From Flavobacteriales bacterium (GTDB taxonomy: Bacteria > Bacteroidota > Bacteroidia > Flavobacteriales > CAJXXR01): a DNA stretch of 61,757 nucleotides. The first letter of the stretch is position 1, and the number at the start of each line of letters is the position of its first letter. The notes under the pieces are model-generated. The model made no database searches and had not been told where the DNA came from. It saw nothing but the letters and a program-made list of their open reading frames with translations. The stretch covers positions 1 through 61,757 of the forward strand of contig JAOAQX010000016.1 in the NCBI GenBank assembly GCA_025210805.1. Reading direction: 5' to 3'. This document shows, piece after piece, positions 27,319 to 35,727 of the stretch. The position numbers were made by a program, and so were the translations under genes.

Positions 27319-27651
27319 TCTACTTATGAGTTTTAAAATTACCCTTTTGTAATCTACAATTAGGTTTCCTTACCAAAAAAAGTAGTTATTTTTAATAAAT
27401 ATCTATCAAACTAGATTCTTCAAAATGCTTTCGTAGAAAAGTATCACTTAATTCAGAAAAGCTATAAACAGCTAAATTTCGATGATTCTCTTAGGAATTT
27501 CTGTTTCATTTCACTTTATAATGAGTATTGAAGTGTCTTTGATAAATGAAGTGCAGTCAGAAAATTTATCAAAATCGACATGTGTTAATACAGTAAAACT
27601 ACTATTTCCAAATTATCTCATTCAAAGCTAACAAAATATCAATAAAAATAT
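27319..27651. other. Gene-free intergenic region containing a 10-bp inverted repeat
   Basis: No credible coding frame in 333 bases between the divergent msrBA and rplM genes. The only structure I see is TTTGATAAAT (27538-27547) and its exact complement ATTTATCAAA (27564-27573), separated by 16 bases. It lies about 80 bases upstream of the rplM -7 box. It could be a regulator site or a small hairpin; its target is unknown. Confidence 0.55.
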
Positions 27652-27659
27652 TAAATTTG
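27652..27659 (+). promoter_or_regulatory. Putative -7 box TAaaTTTG of the ribosomal operon
   Basis: Exact TAnnTTTG match about 60 bases before the rplM start. Transcription would begin near 27664 and include the short hairpin at 27677-27695 in the leader. Confidence 0.65.
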
Positions 27660-27676
27660 CAGACTATTTTAAGTGT

Positions 27677-27695
27677 AATGCGCCCATTGGCGTTT
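27677..27695 (+). promoter_or_regulatory. Leader hairpin upstream of rplM
   Basis: GCGCC-CATT-GGCGT forms a five-pair, GC-rich stem with a four-base loop in otherwise AT-rich DNA, flanked by A and T runs. It sits in the predicted 5' leader of the L13 operon. Autoregulation by a ribosomal protein is a fair guess; the T-run following it (TTTT) is too short for a confident terminator. Confidence 0.4.
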
Positions 27696-27718
27696 TAACA
27701 AACTAAAAATCAGATATT

Positions 27719-28171
27719 GTGGATACATTAAGTTACAAGACAATTTCTGCTAATAAGAATACCGTTTCAAAAAAATGGGTTCTTGTAGATGCAGAAGGAC
27801 AGACTCTAGGACGTATGGCATCAAAAGTAGCCAAGATCCTAAGAGGAAAGCACAAGGTGGATTTTACACCTCACGTGGACTGTGGAGATAATGTTGTTAT
27901 TATCAATGCAGAGAAGATTGTGCTTTCTGGGAACAAAATGGAAGAGAAGGTTTACCTTCGCCATACAGGTTACCCTGGAGGACAAAGAGAAAGAACTGCC
28001 AGAGAGATTATGGATAAATTCCCTACTCGATTGGTAGAAATGGCAGTAAAAAACATGTTGCCAAAAAACAAATTAGGAGCGCAAATGTACCGTAACCTAA
28101 AAGTTTATGCAGGAACAGAGCACAATCAAGAAGCTCAAAAACCTGAAATGATTAACCTAAACGACTACTAA
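27719..28171 (+). CDS. rplM: 50S ribosomal protein L13
   Basis: A 150-residue protein starting with GTG: no ATG lies in position, and the N-terminus MDTLSYKTISANK is the form I know from flavobacteria. L13 core motifs are present: W-V-L-V-D-A-E-G-Q-T-L-G-R-M-A-S, H-V-D-C-G-D-N-V-V-I-I-N-A, H-T-G-Y-P-G-G, and the C-terminal M-L-P-K-N-K-L-G. It binds 23S rRNA early in large-subunit assembly. rpsI follows after six bases, the near-universal L13-S9 pair. Confidence 0.98.
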   Translation: MDTLSYKTISANKNTVSKKWVLVDAEGQTLGRMASKVAKILRGKHKVDFTPHVDCGDNVVIINAEKIVLSGNKMEEKVYLRHTGYPGGQRERTAREIMDKFPTRLVEMAVKNMLPKNKLGAQMYRNLKVYAGTEHNQEAQKPEMINLNDY

Positions 28172-28177
28172 AAAAAG

Positions 28178-28564
28178 ATGGAAAGAATTCACACAATCGG
28201 TAGAAGAAAAAAGGCTATTGCCAGAGTGTACCTTTCACAAGGAACAGGAGCAATCACTGTAAATGGAAGAGATTTTAAAGAATACTTCCCAACAGGTACT
28301 TTACAATACAAACTTGAGCAAGCTCAAGCTTTGGCCGGTGTTGCAGGACAATTCGACGTAACAGTAAATGTTATCGGAGGAGGATTAACAGGGCAAGCTG
28401 AAGCAATCCGCCTTGGTATTGCTAGAGCACTTTGTGAAGTGAATGAAGAAAATAGAGCAATGCTCAAGCCTTATGGATTACTTACTAGAGACCCAAGAAT
28501 GGTTGAACGTAAGAAATTCGGACAAAAGAAAGCGAGAAAGAAATTCCAATTCTCGAAACGTTAA
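28178..28564 (+). CDS. rpsI: 30S ribosomal protein S9
   Basis: A 128-residue protein with [11 protein letters not shown] at the N-terminus, [19 protein letters not shown] in the middle, and the basic tail [17 protein letters not shown] ending K-R, which reaches the decoding centre of the 30S subunit. Full length for the family. Confidence 0.98.
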   Translation: MERIHTIGRRKKAIARVYLSQGTGAITVNGRDFKEYFPTGTLQYKLEQAQALAGVAGQFDVTVNVIGGGLTGQAEAIRLGIARALCEVNEENRAMLKPYGLLTRDPRMVERKKFGQKKARKKFQFSKR

Positions 28565-28579
28565 TTCGGTGTTTAGCAT

Positions 28580-28622
28580 CCAAATTGTCGAGACCTTATT
28601 ATTTAAGCTACTAGGCAATTGG
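28580..28622 (+). promoter_or_regulatory. Candidate structured leader between rpsI and rpsB
   Basis: CCAAATTG (28580-28587) can pair with CAATTGG (28616-28622) with one bulged A, enclosing about 28 bases that include GTCGAGACC. The 97-base gap is larger than other gaps in this operon and is free of coding. S2 is often autoregulated through its own leader in bacteria, so this is a candidate element. Confidence 0.35.
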
Positions 28623-28661
28623 CAAATTATGTTAACAGGAAAGTAAACCCAAAAAGAAATT

Positions 28662-29450
28662 ATGTCAGTAGAAATCAAAAAATTACTAGATGCAGGTGTA
28701 CACTTTGGACACCTTACCAGAAAATGGCATCCTAATATGGCGCCATATATCTTCATGGAGCGAAATGGTATCCACATTATCGACTTAAACAAAACAGCAG
28801 TAAAACTAGAAGAAGCAATTAATGCACTTCAAGTTATTGCACGCTCTGGAAGAAGAGTTCTTTTCGTAGCAACGAAAAAGCAAGCAAAAGAATTGATTGC
28901 AAACAATGCCAACGAAATGAACATGCCATATATTACAGAAAGATGGCCAGGTGGTTTGTTGACAAACTTCGTAACTATCCGTAAAACCGTTAAGAAAATG
29001 ACGGCTATTGATAGAATGAAGACCAACGGAACTTTTGAAACTCTTTCTAAAAAAGAAAGACTTCACGTAACTCGTCAAAGAGAAAAACTAGAGAAAAACT
29101 TCGGGTCAATTAAAGATATGAACCGCTTACCAGGTGCAATCTTCGTAATTGACATTAAAAAAGAGCATATCGCTGTTGCCGAAGCAAAAAAATTGGGTAT
29201 TAAAATCTTCGGAATCGTAGATACAAACTCAAACCCTCTAGATGTTGATTACGTAATCCCAGGAAACGACGATGCTTCTAAGTCTATCGGAGTAATTATG
29301 GAATACGTGAAAAACGGAATCCTTGAAGGTTTAGCAGAAAGAAAAGCTGAAAACGAAGCCAAAGAGCAAGCGAAAGCTAAAGCTGAAAAAGCCGAAAAAG
29401 AAGCAACTGAAGCGAAAGCTGAGGAACCAAAAGCAGAAGAAAACAAATAA
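28662..29450 (+). CDS. rpsB: 30S ribosomal protein S2
   Basis: A 262-residue protein with the S2 hallmarks L-L-D-A-G-V-H-F-G-H-L-T-R-K-W-H-P-N-M, I-I-D-L-N-K-T, F-V-A-T-K-K-Q-A, R-W-P-G-G-L-L-T-N-F and P-G-A-I-F-V-I-D. The last 35 residues are an Ala/Lys/Glu-rich tail, longer than in E. coli S2 and probably disordered or a single helix. A hairpin separates it from tsf. Confidence 0.98.
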   Translation: MSVEIKKLLDAGVHFGHLTRKWHPNMAPYIFMERNGIHIIDLNKTAVKLEEAINALQVIARSGRRVLFVATKKQAKELIANNANEMNMPYITERWPGGLLTNFVTIRKTVKKMTAIDRMKTNGTFETLSKKERLHVTRQREKLEKNFGSIKDMNRLPGAIFVIDIKKEHIAVAEAKKLGIKIFGIVDTNSNPLDVDYVIPGNDDASKSIGVIMEYVKNGILEGLAERKAENEAKEQAKAKAEKAEKEATEAKAEEPKAEENK

Positions 29451-29462
29451 TTAATCTTAAAA

Positions 29463-29496
29463 AAATAACCATTTAATCTCGAATGGTTATTTTTTT
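29463..29496 (+). terminator. Terminator or attenuator between rpsB and tsf
   Basis: Eleven-pair hairpin AAATAACCATT / AATGGTTATTT followed by T. Because tsf starts 25 bases later and has no clear promoter box of its own, this is more likely a partial attenuator or processing hairpin than a full stop. Confidence 0.75.
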
Positions 29497-29520
29497 AAGC
29501 AATTCAAAAAAACAAACAAA

Positions 29521-30351
29521 ATGGCAAAAATTACTGCAGCAGAAGTAAATAAGCTAAGAAAGCAAACAGGAGCTGGAATGATGGATTGTAAGAAAGCTCT
29601 TGTAGAAGCAGAAGGAGATTTCGAACAAGCAATTGATATCCTTAGAAAAAAAGGACAAAAAGTAGCCGCTAAGAGAGCTGACCGTGAAACAATGGAAGGT
29701 GCTGTTTTAGCAGGAACTACTGAGGACAATTCTAAAGGATTTGTAATCTCTTTGAACTGTGAAACAGATTTCGTTGCTAAAAATGATTCTTATGTTGCTC
29801 TTGCAAAATCTATTCTAGATGTAGCAATCGCAAATGACCCAAAAAGTTCTGAAGAACTATTGGCTATGAACATCAACGGAATGACTATCGCTGATAAACT
29901 TATTGAACAAACAGGGGTTATCGGAGAAAAACTTGAAGTGAAGTTCTTCGAGCGTATTGAAGCTGGTTTCGTAGGATCTTATATCCACGCTGGAAACAAA
30001 ATTGCAACAATCGTTGGACTTAACAAATCTGTTGACAATGCAGCTGAGTTAGCAAAAGATGTAGCGATGCAAGCTGCCGCTATGAACCCAGTAGCATTGA
30101 ACAAAGATGGTGTAGATCAAGCAACAATTGACCGTGAACTAGAAGTAGGTAAAGATTTGGCTCGTCAAGAAGGGAAACCTGAAGCGATGTTAGACAAAAT
30201 CGCAATGGGACGTCTAAACAAATTCTTTAAAGAGAATACTTTGGTTGCTCAAGCATTCATCAAAGACAGTAAAGTAACTGTTGAACAATATCTAAAATCA
30301 GCTGACAAAGAATTGGTAGCTGTAGATTTCAAAAGATGTAGCTTGGTATAA
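29521..30351 (+). CDS. tsf: Translation elongation factor Ts
   Basis: A 276-residue protein, nucleotide exchange factor for EF-Tu. The UBA-like N-terminus has V-N-K-L-R-K-Q-T-G-A-G-M-M-D-C-K-K-A-L and the adjacent core has the EF-Tu contact motif N-C-E-T-D-F-V-A. The dimerisation region contains I-H-A-G-N-K-I-A-T-I-V-G. Length and layout are normal. It closes the ribosomal operon with a strong terminator. Confidence 0.98.
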   Translation: MAKITAAEVNKLRKQTGAGMMDCKKALVEAEGDFEQAIDILRKKGQKVAAKRADRETMEGAVLAGTTEDNSKGFVISLNCETDFVAKNDSYVALAKSILDVAIANDPKSSEELLAMNINGMTIADKLIEQTGVIGEKLEVKFFERIEAGFVGSYIHAGNKIATIVGLNKSVDNAAELAKDVAMQAAAMNPVALNKDGVDQATIDRELEVGKDLARQEGKPEAMLDKIAMGRLNKFFKENTLVAQAFIKDSKVTVEQYLKSADKELVAVDFKRCSLV

Positions 30352-30375
30352 TTTAAACCAAAAAACACAATTTAT

Positions 30376-30412
30376 AAAAAGCCTTTTCAGTTTCTGAAAA
30401 GGCTTTTTTTTT
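30376..30412 (+). terminator. Strong rho-independent terminator after tsf
   Basis: Fifteen-pair hairpin AAAAAGCCTTTTCAG / CTGAAAAGGCTTTTT with a three-base loop, then a long T-run, 25 bases after the stop. Confidence 0.95.
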
Positions 30413-30475
30413 ATCTTATAATTGGAGGATTCAAAGTTTATCAATAGTGCTATTGCTATTGAGCTTCGTTACGCA

Positions 30476-31237
30476 TTAGGTTTTCTCGACATCATTAATC
30501 TCATTGAAGCTTAGTGTTAAGCCATCTTTAAAATAGCTTATTTCAGAACAATATGAAATGTTAAATTTAGTGTTATACAAATTATAATACTCAACATGAA
30601 TCTTAAAACTTGGAAAATCACTGGATATTTCTGAAGCAATCTGTACTACACAACTTAAATAGGCGAGTATCTGTTTGTTCATAGGTACTGTTCTACTTTC
30701 CCTTAGAGGAATAACTTGAGAAGTTCTTACTCCATTAAGTTTTTCAATATTATTGTGTATTTTAGAAAGAGTTATTTCAGTAGAGCTTTCTCCAAGTAAT
30801 GCTTTAGTGATTATTAATTTTTCCGTATCATTTAATTCTGTTTTATAAATTTTAGTTTGTAGCATTTTATCTTTATCTATTTTTTTTAAAAAATCATCCA
30901 ATTCCAACTTTTCGTATTCAAACCATAATTTGATTTTTTTTGCATTTCCATTTCCGATATTATGTAACTCTAAAAAGAAGTACCTACCTTCATCATCAAG
31001 CCATTCAAGTTTATTATGTTTCTTTTCAAGATGCATGAAATATTCATCAGAAAGCACAAGTTCTGGTCGATGAGAATCCTCCATTAATGCAGTTTGTCTT
31101 TTCATAACTTTGTAACTCATGAAAGCTACTATAGTTGTCAAAACCGCAATCAATAGATTTATCCAAGTACTCAAATCTACAGAGGCGAATTGAGGGAATA
31201 TTATCACTATATTTTCAAAAATTGAATCAAAATTCAT
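30476..31237 (-). CDS. Single-pass membrane protein of unknown function
   Basis: A 253-residue product. One membrane helix lies at about residues 22-44 (WINLLIAVLTTIVAFMSYKVM), followed by a soluble domain that opens with R-P-E-L-V-L-S-D. It continues with Y-F-F-L-E-L-H-N-I-G-N-G-N-A-K-K-I-K-L-W-F, a pattern seen in many unassigned one-helix proteins whose beta-sandwich follows a membrane stalk. No catalytic motif is visible. It stands alone between the tsf terminator and a gene-poor stretch, in convergent orientation to tsf. I cannot assign a function. It is the least core-like gene in this part of the window. Confidence 0.75.
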   Translation of the reverse strand: MNFDSIFENIVIIFPQFASVDLSTWINLLIAVLTTIVAFMSYKVMKRQTALMEDSHRPELVLSDEYFMHLEKKHNKLEWLDDEGRYFFLELHNIGNGNAKKIKLWFEYEKLELDDFLKKIDKDKMLQTKIYKTELNDTEKLIITKALLGESSTEITLSKIHNNIEKLNGVRTSQVIPLRESRTVPMNKQILAYLSCVVQIASEISSDFPSFKIHVEYYNLYNTKFNISYCSEISYFKDGLTLSFNEINDVEKT

Positions 31238-31581
31238 AAAATGTTACGTTTTTTAGAACTCAATATCTAGGAATCTTCTTAATTCTCATTTAAAAGATTT
31301 TTGAGTTTTATGTATATAATGTCCACTTATTATTATCCTTTTTCTTCCATGATTAATGAAAGAAAATCGATATCAAATCTGTTATAGCAACACAGTTGAT
31401 AGATATCTTAAACGAAACTTCGTTAAAGAGCAACCATTTTTTAGTGTTTCAAACTATTCTTGATAAATCAACTCTATATTATTGATTTTCAACAATAATC
31501 CTATGTCTTTTCTTGATTTTTTTAAATCGATTTTTTGAATTGATTATCTGTTTTACTATTCAAATACAATATCTTACTTGA
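31238..31581. other. AT-rich stretch with no gene seen
   Basis: About 340 very AT-rich bases with frequent stops in all frames. I see no terminator and no TAnnTTTG box serving the gene at 30476-31237. It contains a few short imperfect inverted repeats (for example TTATTG ... CAATAA near 31471) that are unremarkable in such sequence. Confidence 0.6.
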
Positions 31582-31602
31582 TATGTTTACAAAATTACAA
31601 CA

Positions 31603-31851
31603 TTGCAAATAAAATTGTATGCTCAAGAAAATATTATAGAAAAGCTTTTTAATTTTTGGGATATTTCAAAAGAAATATCCGTAGAAACCTACCTTAATCA
31701 AAGAAATAAAATAGAACAAAGCATTGATGATCTAAGAAACGAATTGGCTCAAATAAAATATAGCAAAAACTATCATGAAATAACAAGGGACTTAAAAAAT
31801 GACATAAATTCTTCAATAGGATTTCATTACTATGAAAGATTAAAAAATTAA
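31603..31851 (+). CDS. Possible small helical protein or gene remnant
   Basis: An open frame of about 90 codons from a stop at 31579 to TAA at 31851, with no ATG near its beginning; the first plausible start is TTG at 31603, giving 82 residues. The translation is charged and helical (YLNQRNKIEQSIDDLRNELAQIKYSKN) with a short C-terminal YYERLKN. No family is recognised. The missing start and gene-poor surroundings favour a decayed fragment over a functional gene. Confidence 0.3.
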   Translation: MQIKLYAQENIIEKLFNFWDISKEISVETYLNQRNKIEQSIDDLRNELAQIKYSKNYHEITRDLKNDINSSIGFHYYERLKN

Positions 31852-31956
31852 TAGAATCGTAATTTCAAACAGTTAAAGTAATAAACCACACTCAGAAAAA
31901 AGTCTATTTGGATTGAAAATTGTATAACTTTATCTTTCAAAACTTATTTCTGGACT

Positions 31957-34101
31957 ATGAAACCATTTCTTATTTTAGCATTTTTCTTTTTGTCATTTCT
32001 CGGTATTCAAGCACAACCCTATTTCGGACAAAGATTTTACCCAGATATAGAAGTAAATAATCAAGATAAATACATTCCTTGGACAGGTGGTTTAAATGCG
32101 CCCCAGTTCAATGAAATGGATCTTAACAAAGATGGAATCAAAGATCTTGTGATATTCGACAGAGCCGATAATCAAGTCATCTGTATGCTTTATAATCCAT
32201 GGAATCCAAACAGCCCATATAGTAGAAAACCTGAATTTGAAAAAAACTTTCCAAAGTTAGAAAGCTGGATGCTTACCGCAGATTTTAATAATGATGGTTT
32301 AATGGATTTGTTTACCAATTATTCAGGAAGAGTACTCTACTATCGTCAATTGGCTACAAATCCCATTACATGGTCTGATCCCGATACTTTAAGAACCAAA
32401 AGAGGTCCTACAACAACCAGTAAGCTCTTCGTTTCGGCAATTGATGTACCTGCTATTGAAGATGCCGATGCAGATGGTGATTTAGACCTCTTAACATTTG
32501 GCGTGTTAGGTACAAAGCTAGAATTCCATGAAAACATAGGAACAGCCAGTAATTATGAACTCAAACTAACAGATAGATGTTATGGAAGGTTTACAGAAAA
32601 CTTCTCAGACAATAGTGTTACCTTACATGACTGCGATGACGGAAATGCAGCCCCTCCCCTCGCCTCAAGACACTCGGGTTCTACCGTTACTATTTTTGAT
32701 ATAGATGGCGATAATGACAAAGATATGTTTCTAGGCGATGTTTCTTTTAACAATATTGTTATGCTAAAAAACACCCCAAATGCTGGTGTGGCAACCATGA
32801 CTGAACAAATTTTCACTTTTCCGAATAACAAACCTATAGATGTTCAACTTTTTCCATTAGTAAAATTCATTGACCTTGATAAAGATGGAGATCAAGATAT
32901 GCTTGTTACACCCAATAGTTCAAATAATTCTGTAACCAAAAACAGTGTTTGGCACTATAAAAATACAGGGAATGAGATCGTACCACAGTTTGATTTTCAA
33001 GAGGAAAATTACCTTCAAAAAGATATGATCGATATAGGAAAATTCTCTATTGTTAGATTATTTGATTTTGATCAAGACGGAGATAAAGACCTTTTTGTAA
33101 GCAGTGGTGAACGTTTTGATGCTTCCAAAAATTTTATTTCCTCAATATATTATTATAAAAATATAGGAAATAATATAACTCCTAAATTCAAACAGATTTC
33201 TAATGATTTTGGAGGATTTTTATCAAAAAACATTGGTTTACAACTTGCCCCAAGCTTTGGAGATCTAGATTCTGATGGGGATTTTGACATTATCATGGGA
33301 AATAAAAATGGGCAAGTCATTTATTTTGAAAATACCACTAACAATGCTGCACCCAGCTATATTTACAATAATTCACTGTTCAACTCTGTAAATGTAGGGG
33401 TTTCTTCAAAGCCTTTTCTCTATGACTTAGATGGGGATTTTGATTTAGACTTACTCGTGGGAGAAAAAGATGGGAATATCAATTATTATGAAAATACAGG
33501 AACGCAATCAAATCCACAGTTTTCACTAAACCCAGATACAAATAAATTTGGCGGTATAGATCTAGTGGACAACTTTGGAAACGGATATACAGATCCTACA
33601 ATTGTTGAGATGAATAATAAAATGCACCTTATTATTGGAACAGCAGAAAGAGGAATCCATGTTTTTGATAGTTTAGAAAACAATCTCAAAGGCAATTTTA
33701 GAAATAAAACACTTACTGAAAATCTTCAAAAGTTTGACAATAAAAGATATCTAAGTCCAACAATTGCGGATATAAACCAAGATGGGAAAATGGATATGAT
33801 TCTAGGGAATATCAAAGGCGGATTGGAGTATTTTGTTGGAATTGACAAGAATCAAATCAGTGTAGTAGAAATAGATAACCCACAAGAAGTTATCATATAT
33901 CCTAACCCTGCAAAAACTCATTTATCTATCCAGAGTAATCATTCATTTGAAAGTTTTCTGATCTATTCTATTTCAGGAAACTTGATTCAAAAAGGAAACT
34001 ATCAAAAAGAAATTTCTGTAGAAAACTTATCTCCTGGATCTTATCTCATAGAATTAAGAAACAATTCAAAAAGAGCACTTCTAAAATTTATCAAGATCTA
34101 A
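31957..34101 (+). CDS. FG-GAP/VCBS repeat surface protein with T9SS type A sorting domain
   Basis: A 714-residue exported protein (signal peptide MKPFLILAFFFLSFLGIQAQ). About nine repeats carry the calcium-loop pattern D-x-[DN]-x-D-G-x-x-D-[LIM] (for example DLNKDGIKDL, DFNNDGLMDL, DADADGDLDL, DLDKDGDQDM, DLDSDGDFDI, DINQDGKMDM). They should fold as a beta-propeller like integrin-alpha FG-GAP domains. The last about 75 residues are a type A T9SS sorting domain (IIYPNPAKTHLSIQS ... FLIYSISGNLIQKG ... NLSPGSYLIELR ... LLKFIKI). This sends the protein through the outer membrane and attaches it to the surface. A likely role is adhesion or matrix binding. The final 48 bases are exactly duplicated just after the stop. 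Confidence 0.93.
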   Translation: MKPFLILAFFFLSFLGIQAQPYFGQRFYPDIEVNNQDKYIPWTGGLNAPQFNEMDLNKDGIKDLVIFDRADNQVICMLYNPWNPNSPYSRKPEFEKNFPKLESWMLTADFNNDGLMDLFTNYSGRVLYYRQLATNPITWSDPDTLRTKRGPTTTSKLFVSAIDVPAIEDADADGDLDLLTFGVLGTKLEFHENIGTASNYELKLTDRCYGRFTENFSDNSVTLHDCDDGNAAPPLASRHSGSTVTIFDIDGDNDKDMFLGDVSFNNIVMLKNTPNAGVATMTEQIFTFPNNKPIDVQLFPLVKFIDLDKDGDQDMLVTPNSSNNSVTKNSVWHYKNTGNEIVPQFDFQEENYLQKDMIDIGKFSIVRLFDFDQDGDKDLFVSSGERFDASKNFISSIYYYKNIGNNITPKFKQISNDFGGFLSKNIGLQLAPSFGDLDSDGDFDIIMGNKNGQVIYFENTTNNAAPSYIYNNSLFNSVNVGVSSKPFLYDLDGDFDLDLLVGEKDGNINYYENTGTQSNPQFSLNPDTNKFGGIDLVDNFGNGYTDPTIVEMNNKMHLIIGTAERGIHVFDSLENNLKGNFRNKTLTENLQKFDNKRYLSPTIADINQDGKMDMILGNIKGGLEYFVGIDKNQISVVEIDNPQEVIIYPNPAKTHLSIQSNHSFESFLIYSISGNLIQKGNYQKEISVENLSPGSYLIELRNNSKRALLKFIKI

Positions 34102-34148
34102 TTAAGAAACAATTCAAAAAGAGCACTTCTAAAATTTATCAAGATCTA
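34053..34148 (+). repeat. Exact 48-bp tandem duplication at the end of the FG-GAP gene
   Basis: Bases 34053-34100 and 34101-34148 are identical. The stop codon TAA (34099-34101) is created at the junction. The second copy is in the same frame and repeats the last 15 residues before a TAG at 34147-34149. That end also contains the stop codon (34146-34148, complement) of the convergent HerA-like gene. The lack of any difference points to a very recent event, or to an assembly error. Confidence 0.97.
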
Positions 34149-35723
34149 GTAAGTTCTTCTTCTACGCCGTCTTGTTTTTTTGATTCCAAGAACGCCCATA
34201 ATTCCACGAGTAAATTCTCTAACAATAATTGTAGTTGCTTTACTTAGGAGGCTTTCGCCAAGAGATTGTCTTTTTCTTCCTCCAGATCGCCTTCTAGAAC
34301 TCGCAGCTTTCTCTTTTTCCTTTTGTTTTTTGAGTGCTGCTTTGCGTTCTTCTTCTTGTGCTTTTTCTATTTTTTCTGAAAGAATTTCATACGCACTTTC
34401 TCTGTCAATATCCTCGGCATATTCTTCTACCAGTTCAGAATGATCAATGATTTTATCTATTTCCTTTTCGGTAAGAATATCCATTCTAGAAATCGGAGCT
34501 CTCAAAAGCGTATGTACCAAAGGTGTAGGGATTCCTTTTTCGTTTAGACAAGTAATCATTGCCTCTCCAATTCCCATTGAAGTCAAGAGTTCATCGGTAG
34601 TATAAAAAGTAGTTTCGGGATAATTTTCAGCTGTTTTCTTAATCGCTTTACGATCTTTTGCCGTAAATGCCCTAAGCGCATGTTGAACCTTTAGCCCTAG
34701 TTGACTCAGAACTTCTTCAGGAACATCTGTGGGCAATTGAGTACAGAAAAATACACCCACCCCTTTTGATCGGATAAGCTTAATGATAATTTCGATTTGA
34801 TCGAGCAATTCATTTGTAGCTTCCTTAAAAACAAGGTGTGCTTCATCTATAAATAAACAAAGTTTAGGTTGATCGTCGTCCCCAGATTCTGGAAGGGTTT
34901 CATATATTTCTGCTAACAGACTCAACATGAATGTTGAAAATAATTTTGGTTTATTTTGGATATCTGTTAGACGGATAATAGAAATCTGTCCTTGTCCATT
35001 TCTTTCCTGTAACAAATCTTCAATATCAAAAGATTTCTCTCCAAAAAACTTCTCTCCTCCTTGTTCTTCTAGCTCTACTATTTTTCTTAGAATGGCGCTT
35101 ACAGATCTCCCTGAAATATATCCATATTCTTTTTCTATTTCCTTTTTCCCTTCAGAAGTGAGGTATTGGAGTGTTTTCCTAAGATCTTTTAGATCCAAGA
35201 GTGGTATTTTTTGGTCATCGCAGTATTTAAACATTATACTCACAATACCCATTTGAGTTTCATTTAAGCCCAATATTTTGGATAGTAAAATGGGACCAAA
35301 CTCTGATACGGTAGCTCTTAGCTTCACGCCTTTTTCATCAGAAATACTCATGAGTTCCACAGGTAATCCTTGGGGTTCATAAGGTTCTCCGATCGCTCCG
35401 TGTCGCCAAACAATATGATCATTAGAACTACCAGGTTGTGCTAAACCGCTCAAATCACCCTTGATATCCATTAATAAACTAGGAATCCCTTTTAAAGAAA
35501 GTTGCTCTGCAAGTACTTGAACAGTTTTTGTTTTCCCTGTACCAGTAGCCCCAGCTATTAAACCGTGTCTATTAAGTGTTTTTAGGGGAATTTTCACTTT
35601 GGTTTCAGCTACAGGCTCTCCATTGAGCATTCCACCACCAATAGTAATAAAATCTTTCTTATAGGTATATTTAGTTTGAATTTCTTTTTGAAATTCAAGG
35701 GTGATTTGATCCTTCTTTTCCAC
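34146..35723 (-). CDS. HerA-like ATPase (DUF853/YjgR family)
   Basis: A 525-residue cytoplasmic ATPase. Walker A is G-A-T-G-T-G-K-T-K-T (residues 58-67), Walker B is L-C-L-F-I-D-E-A-H (D293-E294), and a sensor-like F-F-C-T-Q-L-P-T-D follows near 325. This matches the DUF853 helicase group related to HerA. After about residue 450 comes a charged, probably coiled tail and a very basic C-terminus ending in RRRRRR. Function in the cell is unknown; DNA or RNA translocation is inferred from the family. Its start lies four bases after the upstream TlpA-like gene, so they share a transcript. Confidence 0.88.
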   Translation of the reverse strand: MEKKDQITLEFQKEIQTKYTYKKDFITIGGGMLNGEPVAETKVKIPLKTLNRHGLIAGATGTGKTKTVQVLAEQLSLKGIPSLLMDIKGDLSGLAQPGSSNDHIVWRHGAIGEPYEPQGLPVELMSISDEKGVKLRATVSEFGPILLSKILGLNETQMGIVSIMFKYCDDQKIPLLDLKDLRKTLQYLTSEGKKEIEKEYGYISGRSVSAILRKIVELEEQGGEKFFGEKSFDIEDLLQERNGQGQISIIRLTDIQNKPKLFSTFMLSLLAEIYETLPESGDDDQPKLCLFIDEAHLVFKEATNELLDQIEIIIKLIRSKGVGVFFCTQLPTDVPEEVLSQLGLKVQHALRAFTAKDRKAIKKTAENYPETTFYTTDELLTSMGIGEAMITCLNEKGIPTPLVHTLLRAPISRMDILTEKEIDKIIDHSELVEEYAEDIDRESAYEILSEKIEKAQEEERKAALKKQKEKEKAASSRRRSGGRKRQSLGESLLSKATTIIVREFTRGIMGVLGIKKTRRRRRRTY

Positions 35724-35727
35724 GAAA

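Noticed and set aside
27319-27718. tRNA or other structured RNA gene in the gap before rplM
   Set aside because: No cloverleaf, T-loop or GC-rich fold could be found; only the inverted repeat and leader hairpin are present.
30476-31237. Known defence or toxin protein
   Set aside because: No catalytic motif, no partner gene and no recognised domain beyond one membrane helix, so I left it unassigned.
34146-35723. Conjugative coupling ATPase (VirD4/TraG)
   Set aside because: There is no membrane anchor and no transfer gene nearby, and the motifs match the HerA/DUF853 group.
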